Source: Pigoraptor vietnamica
Lineage: Eukaryota; Opisthokonta; Filasterea
Direction of reading: 5' to 3'
Length of the DNA stretch: 11,365 nucleotides
NCBI GenBank assembly: GCA_943704525.1
Contig: CALSCQ010000279.1
Location: 1-11,365, forward strand
Positions 6,281 through 11,365 of this stretch are shown piece by piece. Both the position numbers and the translations under genes were made by a program. The notes below the pieces were generated by a model. It searched no databases. It was not told the DNA's origin and was given only the letters and a program-made list of their open reading frames with translations. How positions within the stretch are numbered: the first letter of the stretch is position 1; the number at the start of each line of letters is the position of its first letter.

Positions 6281-8482
6281 TCACGACCACGATCCCGTCA
6301 GGCGGATCAGCGACGGCGCGCTGCGGGCGGAGCCGGCCGAGGGCGCAGACCTCGCTGGCGCTGTCGATGAAGTTGAGCGTCCCTCCTCAATAAGGCCAAC
6401 GGCACAGTTGTTGCACACGCGCACGGGCGTGTCGTAGCCGTAGCGAGGGATGACGGTGAACGTGTGAGCGCACTGAGCGCAGAAAATCTGCCCGCAGTTG
6501 CGGCAGTGGTGTCGCCGGATGATTGGGCCAAAGGTGCGCTTGCACTCCGAGCACGCACGGCACGACGCATCGGGAACCCACGCGGGCGCTGCGACGAAGA
6601 CGGGAAGACGGTGAGAACAGAGCAAATAAAAGTACAGACATGCATCACACAAGTGCTCCAGTGCATACCTCGGCTCGCGAGAGTGACAGTCTGCGCGCGC
6701 GCAGTTCGCTGCTGCGGCGAATTCGACGCCGGGGCGCCGCCAGGAGCCGCCGTCTGCGCCCTCTCGCGCATGGCCGGGGACCCAGACGCAGACGCAGATG
6801 CCGGGCTTGAGGGCGTCGAGCTGTTCGGCGGCGCCATCGACTCTGCCAAGTCGGCGTCGAGCGCCATGGCCTCCTCCTGCATTGCCATCGCAAGCTCTGC
6901 GGCGAGCGCGTCCGAGTGCGCGAGGAGCTGGCTCATGCGCGGAGGGGACGTGCCGAGGGCGAGGAGCGTTGCACCGTGCACGTTGGGTTGCATCTCGTAC
7001 ATGCGCAAAACAGTCTTCAGGACGTGGCCAATGTCGCGCGCGTGGTCGCCGCCCTGGATTCTGCGCAAGGGAAAGAAGGCAAAGCAACGCGATGAGACAC
7101 ATTGCTCATACTGGCGAACTGCTGCCACACACACACACGCACGCACATACACACACACACACACGCGCACACACACACACACAAGTACGTACCTGTCGCC
7201 GATACCAGCGATGAGGACAAACGCCTCCGATATCCGCGCCTGCGTGCCCTCGTCCGTTCCGTTCGATCGACCAGCGTATCCCTCGCTGACGGCGTCGCCC
7301 AGAAGGCGCACCTTGAGCGCTTCCACGTCCTCGCGCGGGAGCGACGACACCAACGCGCGCGCGCGCGCAATTTCCTCGCGGAACGGCTGAAACACGTAGC
7401 AGCATCGCTCCTTCGCCAGCGGCATGAAGACTGGCGATGCAGAGCTGCCCGAGGCGCCGCCCTCGAGCTGCTGAATCACCTCTCGTTGCTGCCTCTCGAC
7501 AGCGCTCGTGTCACTGGCCGAGAGGAACGTGAACCGCGACGGGGCGGCGGGGCGCGGAAGGGCAGGTGGTCGGGCAGCATCCTCGGCCTTTTCGCGCGCG
7601 ATGTCGTCGGGGGAGGGCACCGCGTAGAATTCTTGGTCCACGAGGTGCACAACGGCGAGGCGCGGCAGCGCAATCATGAGGGCGGGTTCGTAGTCGTCCA
7701 CCATGTCCTGGTCGACGAGACCCGAAGCGAGAAGGGAGCTGAGCGACTCGCTGAAGAGCACGCACGTGTCCTGCTGGTCGTCAAAGTCCGCCGACGACTT
7801 GACCGGGATGAACGAGCGCACGTACGTAAACTCAAAGGTCGTCCAGAGGCGGTCGAACTCGGCCAGCAATTGCCGCAGCTGCGGCGGATAGCTGCCTGGG
7901 TTCTTCAGCGCCTGTGCGCGCGCAACTTCGCGGACCCTGCAACAACGACGATCGGCGTCAGCAAAACAGATTACACCGCCGCCGAAGTGAATTAATCGAC
8001 CCAGAAAGCCACCCCAGCAACACCGACACAATTACGCGACCCCATTCCCACCTGTTCAAGACTTCGCACAGAGGCGTCGCCAGCCGCGCGAGCGAGCGCG
8101 AGATCTCGGGCCGTCCCTCGATGATGGACCCCCCAGCAAGGCACTCGGCGCCAAACCACAGCGGGCCGTAAAAGCCGCGCAGCTCATCTTGTACGTCCTC
8201 GGGGAACTTGAGGCGGTACTCGCGGCAAGCACGACGGTCGCCCGCTTCGACCATCATCTGTTCGATGGCGTTCAGGAGGGCCTGCTGCGTCACGCGGAGC
8301 CGCTCGATAAGCACACGGCAGCGCTCCGGATCCCGCAGTCCATCAAAGCTGTCGAGTGCTGCGACAATGGAGCGAAGTTCCTCGTCGGCGTGGAAGAAGA
8401 CGCTCAGAGGCCTTTCATCGCCCTTGCGCGGCTTGTAAAAGATGCTCCGAACGGAGAACATGGGAGTCGAAAACAGCGACAT
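6281..8482 (-). CDS. LST2/ZFYVE28-like FYVE-domain endosomal protein
   Basis: Four exons on the minus strand: 8482-8052, 7936-7193, 7060-6669 and 6588-6281. Introns are 115, 132 and 80 bases, all GT-AG, with all phases matching; product 624 residues. The N-terminal region carries the LST2 signature: a basic YKPRKGDERPL stretch, HADEEL at 31-36, ALDSFDGLRDPERC at 42-55, KFPEDV at 92-97, LWFGAECLAGGSII at 108-121, and later DYEPALMIALPRLAVV. A Pro/Ala/Ser-rich linker precedes the FYVE zinc finger at 526-585. There the WVPD, RRHHCR and RVC motifs are intact, and all eight zinc-binding Cys are present (535, 538, 551, 554, 559, 562, 581, 584). FYVE domains bind PI3P on early endosomes. Animal LST2 restrains EGF-receptor signalling when on endosomes; with no EGF receptor expected here, the role is inferred to be general control of endosomal sorting. 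The C-terminal tail is Ser/Ala/Pro-rich. ATG 8482 is favoured; Met8 at 8461 is a possible alternative. Confidence 0.93.
7127..7184. repeat. CA/TG microsatellite in LST2 intron 2
   Basis: Interrupted CA dinucleotide tract on the plus strand, inside the 7192-7061 intron, beginning about 8 bases from the GTACGT donor. The sense strand reads TG. Confidence 0.95.
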
Positions 8483-8585
8483 TGCTGCGGGCGAACACGA
8501 CAATCCCAGTGCGAGCGACGTTGTTCGGCTCGATTTCCGAGGAGATGGTGCGAGTCTGCACCTCAGTAGAAACGGTCTCGATCAT
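8412..8585 (-). other. Upstream ORF overlapping the LST2 start
   Basis: An ATG at 8585 opens a 57-codon frame that ends at 8412, past the LST2 ATG at 8482 and in a different frame. It lies about 45 bases downstream of the likely TATA box. If included in the mRNA it could lower initiation at the main start. It may instead be skipped because of a very short leader, or be chance. Confidence 0.3.
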
Positions 8586-8630
8586 GAGTTGCTGCGACGT
8601 ACGTGTAATCTTGCTAGAACGCAGTGACGG

Positions 8631-8637
8631 TATATAT
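8631..8637 (-). promoter_or_regulatory. TATA-like box of the LST2 gene
   Basis: ATATATA on the minus strand, about 150 bases upstream of the LST2 ATG, which predicts a transcription start near 8600. Confidence 0.45.
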
Positions 8638-8786
8638 GGTTGAGCTTACAGCGGCATCTCCCTTAAACAATTGCCGTAGCATGCGCCTCTGCAACAAAAG
8701 CCGCGCCGCTGCCGTGCGCAAGCCGGACAGCACGGGAAACAAAGGGTGGTCGCGGAGTGACGGGTGTGCGCGAGGGAGTGCGTGTG

Positions 8787-8788
<2 letters not shown>

Positions 8789-8817
<29 letters not shown>
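8789..8817. repeat. (GT)14 microsatellite
   Basis: Uninterrupted GT dinucleotides in the spacer between the divergent LST2 and G-alpha genes. Confidence 0.97.
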
Positions 8818-9395
8818 GTTTTGAGGCTGGCCGATCTTCAGCACCGTGTCAGCGATTTCTATTTCGGGGGGTCACACGGACGCCAAATTTGGACGAATCT
8901 ATCCGAGTTCTCGTTTCAATATCCTATTGGTTAAAAATAATTTCGACATCTCGCATAAATTTAATCTCAAATGAAGCGAGAATGCGGTATGTACAATCAT
9001 TGGCTAAAAATTGTAGCGCAATCTCGTAAATGTTTATTTCTCGCTGGACCGCTTGTTTACCATTTTTTGGCGTCGTGGGCTCAGCCGGGACTCTACAAAT
9101 TGAAAAATGCCAAAAAGGGCGAAACGTTCAATCTAAAATCTCCGCAGTGCGGCCACGGTGTTCACATTCACTTTGCTGGTGGGTTTTCAACTAATCGCAT
9201 CTAATCGCCTCTTTCTTATCGAACCTGACGCGTCGTCGTCTTCCCTTTGCTCGTCCCTCGTCGGTGGTTGCCCTCGCTGCGTGTCGCACACAGGGTTTCA
9301 CCTGCTGTCATAATTTTTTCCCTTCTTTTTTTTCCAAGTTGTATTCGAGGGTATTTTTGGGCAGTCGTCGCGTACCTTAAGAACACGCCGTCACC

Positions 9396-11365
9396 ATGGG
9401 AAAGGACAAGGGAGACAAGGGCGACAAGACGGCTGTCAACCGCAGCGCCCAAATCGACAGCGAGCTCGAGAAGGACCGGAAGTTGCAGGCGCGAGAGCTG
9501 AAGCTCCTCACGCTCGGTGCGTGCGCCTGATGTGTTGCGCATCGCTGTGGGGGCTGCGTGTCCAGCATTGCCACGGCAGCCTTTAGTCCGACTGTGGTGC
9601 ACTGCCTTCGTTTCGGGGAAGTGGTGGCGGGGAAAATTTTCAGTGTTGATTTGAACTCGTATTACCACGAAGTCCCACCTAACGCGACGCTTGTGCAGGC
9701 GCCGGCGACTCTGGAAAGAGCACGTTCGTGAAGCAGCTCAAAATTCTCCACGACAAGGGCTTTAACGAGGACGATCGGAAGGTGTTCAAGGGTGTCATCT
9801 ACGAGAACATCATCGAGTCGACGGCGACGCTTATCAAGGGACTCGCAAAGCTCGACTTGCCACTGCCCGAGGAACTCAAGGTGCGTGTGTGGGGGCGTGT
9901 GGGACGCGGCGGCTTTTGCTGGGGCTGTTGCGATGGCGGGGATGGATTGAACTGGTTGTTTGGCTGTGAACGGTGCGCGACCTTGTCTGTGGTGGCTGAG
10001 TAGCGCTTTGATTTGCACGGTCCGTGTTGTGTTTCGTTCCTTCTGGCTGTTTCTCACCCGTGCGCGCTGCCCCGTCCCTTGTGGCCAATAGGACCAGGCC
10101 GACATTATCAACAAGTACCGTGGCGAGGATGTTCACGAGACGATCTTTGTCGCGCGCGTGAGCCCCGCCGTGCGGACTCTCTTGGCGCACCCGGCCATCA
10201 AGAAGGTGTACGAGAGGGCGAGCGAGCTGCAGATGAGCGACTCGACAAAGTAGTGGGTATCGCATGGGGGACGAGTTACTCGTGTAACTCGTGTGTGTGC
10301 GTGTGTTTGTGGTGTGTGTGGTGTGTGTGGTGTGTGTGTGCGTGCGTGCGTGCGCGCGTGCGTGCGTGCGAGCGTAGACGTGGGCGTGTGTGCTCATGTG
10401 TCTAAGTATGCGTGCATGAGTCTGTGCTGATATACCGAAAGCGTTTAATGTCCATACCTTTGCAACTGTTTCTTCATGCCTTCTCACTCTCCTCCGCCTC
10501 TCCGCAGCTTCTACGACAATCTCGACCGAATTGCGCAGGCCAACTTTGTGCCGACAGTGGACGACGTCCTCCGCTTCCGCGTGCCCACGACGGGCGTGCA
10601 CGAGACGCGCATCACCATCAACAACAACCCCTTCAGGTGCGTGTTGTAACACTCTGCGTGCGTGCGCCGCAGTGTCCGAGTCGATCTACGTGACACAGTC
10701 TCTCCCCTTTCTCTCGCCGCTTCTTCGAATGGAGTCGATGCACAACTGTCGTTAATATGGATTGAACAGCCGCAACAGGCCTGCGCGTAATACTCCTTCC
10801 CCCTCTTCCTCACAGGGTTATTGACGTGGGCGGCCAGCGGTCCGAACGTCGCAAGTGGATCCACTGCTTTGAGGATGTCACGGCCGTCGTGTTTTTCGCC
10901 GCGGCGAGCGGATACGACCAGGTGCTCTTCGAGGACTACAACAAGGTATGTGTGTGTGCTCGCTTCGTGTGCTCCCGTTTGACCGCGTTCGTCTTCCTCG
11001 TCGCGTTGAGCCTCTTTTGCGCGTGTCCGATACGCATTTCGTGGCTGTATGAGCCAGTACTTGTAACTGCTCATTGTTGATCGTGTTGGGGCATTGTGGG
11101 TGCGGGCTGTGCTCACGTGATTTTGCTGCCTTGGCACGCGCAGAATCGGTTAATGGAGAGCCTGGAGCTCTTTGGGGAGGTCGTGAACAACAAGTACTTT
11201 GAGAAGACGGCGTACATTCTCTTCCTCAACAAGCGCGACCTCTTTGAGCAGAAGATCATCGCCACGCCCCTCTCGGTCTGCTTCCCGGATTACAAGGGTG
11301 CGTACTCTCCTGATCCTCTATTGGAGTCCAGTGCTAAAAAGGAATTGTGTGTGTGAAGGCGGGGG
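9396..11365 (+). CDS. Heterotrimeric G-protein alpha subunit, C-terminal part outside window
   Basis: Six exons visible: 9396-9516, 9699-9880, 10092-10252, 10508-10636, 10816-10945 and 11144-11297, with a seventh intron starting at 11298. The five complete introns are 182, 211, 255, 179 and 198 bases, GT-AG, phase-consistent throughout, giving 292 residues so far. The start ATG is in good context (CACCATGG). Motifs: P-loop GAGDSGKST at 41-49; helical domain about 55-160; LDRIAQ at 160-165; switch I with the GTPase Arg179 and Thr182 in RVPTTG; switch [14 protein letters not shown] at 201-212 with catalytic Gln205; NKRD at 270-273 for guanine recognition. It should couple 7TM receptors to effectors at the plasma membrane with a beta-gamma dimer. 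The TCAT loop and receptor-contacting C-terminus, roughly 60 residues, lie beyond the edge. Odd points: Asp instead of Glu at residue 44, and an N-terminus [10 protein letters not shown] with no Cys. Class cannot be assigned. Confidence 0.95.
10271..10292. other. Perfect 9-bp hairpin in G-alpha intron 3
   Basis: ACGAGTTAC and GTAACTCGT are exact reverse complements separated by TCGT, starting 18 bases after the intron donor. Any role in splicing is inferred only from position. Confidence 0.7.
10291..10376. repeat. TG/TGCG-rich tract in G-alpha intron 3
   Basis: Interrupted GT and GTGC repeats on the sense strand, directly following the hairpin and inside the 10253-10507 intron. It includes three GGTGTGTGT-type units. 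Confidence 0.9.

Larger units (their letters stand above)
8483..9395. promoter_or_regulatory. Divergent upstream region of the LST2 and G-alpha genes
   Basis: 913 bases between the two start codons. From the LST2 side it holds the upstream ORF, a TATA-like box (8631-8637), a GT microsatellite (8789-8817) and a distinctly AT-rich stretch (about 8880-9220). A pyrimidine-rich tract at about 9312-9335 precedes the G-alpha ATG. No gene is convincing; a 77-codon frame at 8971-9204 in the AT-rich stretch matches nothing I recognise. Confidence 0.55.

Noticed and set aside
6464-7995. Long plus-strand open frames (308 and 297 codons) antisense to the LST2 gene
   Set aside because: They run opposite conserved LST2 coding sequence, cross its introns and microsatellite, and show only Arg/Ala/Ser-rich composition. 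High GC and codon bias leave antisense frames open.
8971-9204. 77-codon plus-strand frame in the AT-rich island
   Set aside because: No recognisable motif, base composition unlike the coding genes here, and located in an upstream region; likely chance.
1-11365. Bacterial or viral operon, prophage or mobile element
   Set aside because: Spliceosomal introns, eukaryotic signalling families and the absence of integrase, transposase, terminal repeats or capsid-type genes argue against it.

Overview
The window is nuclear DNA from a GC-rich, intron-rich unicellular eukaryote. The evidence is spliceosomal GT-AG introns of 80 to 283 bases in three genes, TATA-box promoters, and eukaryote-only families: a heterotrimeric G-protein alpha subunit, an Arf-family GTPase, an LST2-type FYVE protein and an F-box/Sel1-repeat protein. 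The gene mix, high GC and short intergenic spacing suit a free-living amoebozoan such as an Acanthamoeba-like amoeba. That placement is an inference from gene content; other free-living protists are not excluded.

Layout. Positions 1410 down to 1 (minus) hold the 5' half of a Na+/Ca2+-exchanger-like membrane protein: five exons, with the 3' end outside the window. Positions 1411-3944 hold no confidently recognised gene. They contain a 99-bp tandem repeat, exon-like plus-strand fragments, and a tentative three-exon membrane protein on the minus strand (3548-3045). An intronless F-box/Sel1 protein follows (4844-3945, minus). It is divergent from an intronless Arf-family GTPase (5308-5898, plus). 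The Arf gene converges on a four-exon LST2/ZFYVE28 homologue (8482-6281, minus). That gene in turn is divergent from a G-alpha gene (9396 to beyond the right edge, plus), of which six exons are visible.

Functionally the right half is a run of signalling and membrane-traffic genes: a small GTPase that recruits effectors to membranes, a PI3P-binding endosomal regulator, and a receptor-coupled G protein. No operon-like logic is expected in such a genome, but each divergent pair shares one upstream region. Exon boundaries were set by eye from splice motifs, reading phase and family conservation. The three spliced models (exchanger, LST2, G-alpha) are phase-consistent at every visible junction.

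Repeated sequence is mostly TG/CA microsatellite, much of it inside introns, plus a 25-base T run. Two exact CRE palindromes (TGACGTCA) lie upstream of minus-strand gene starts. I found no virus, transposon, CRISPR array, rRNA or tRNA.
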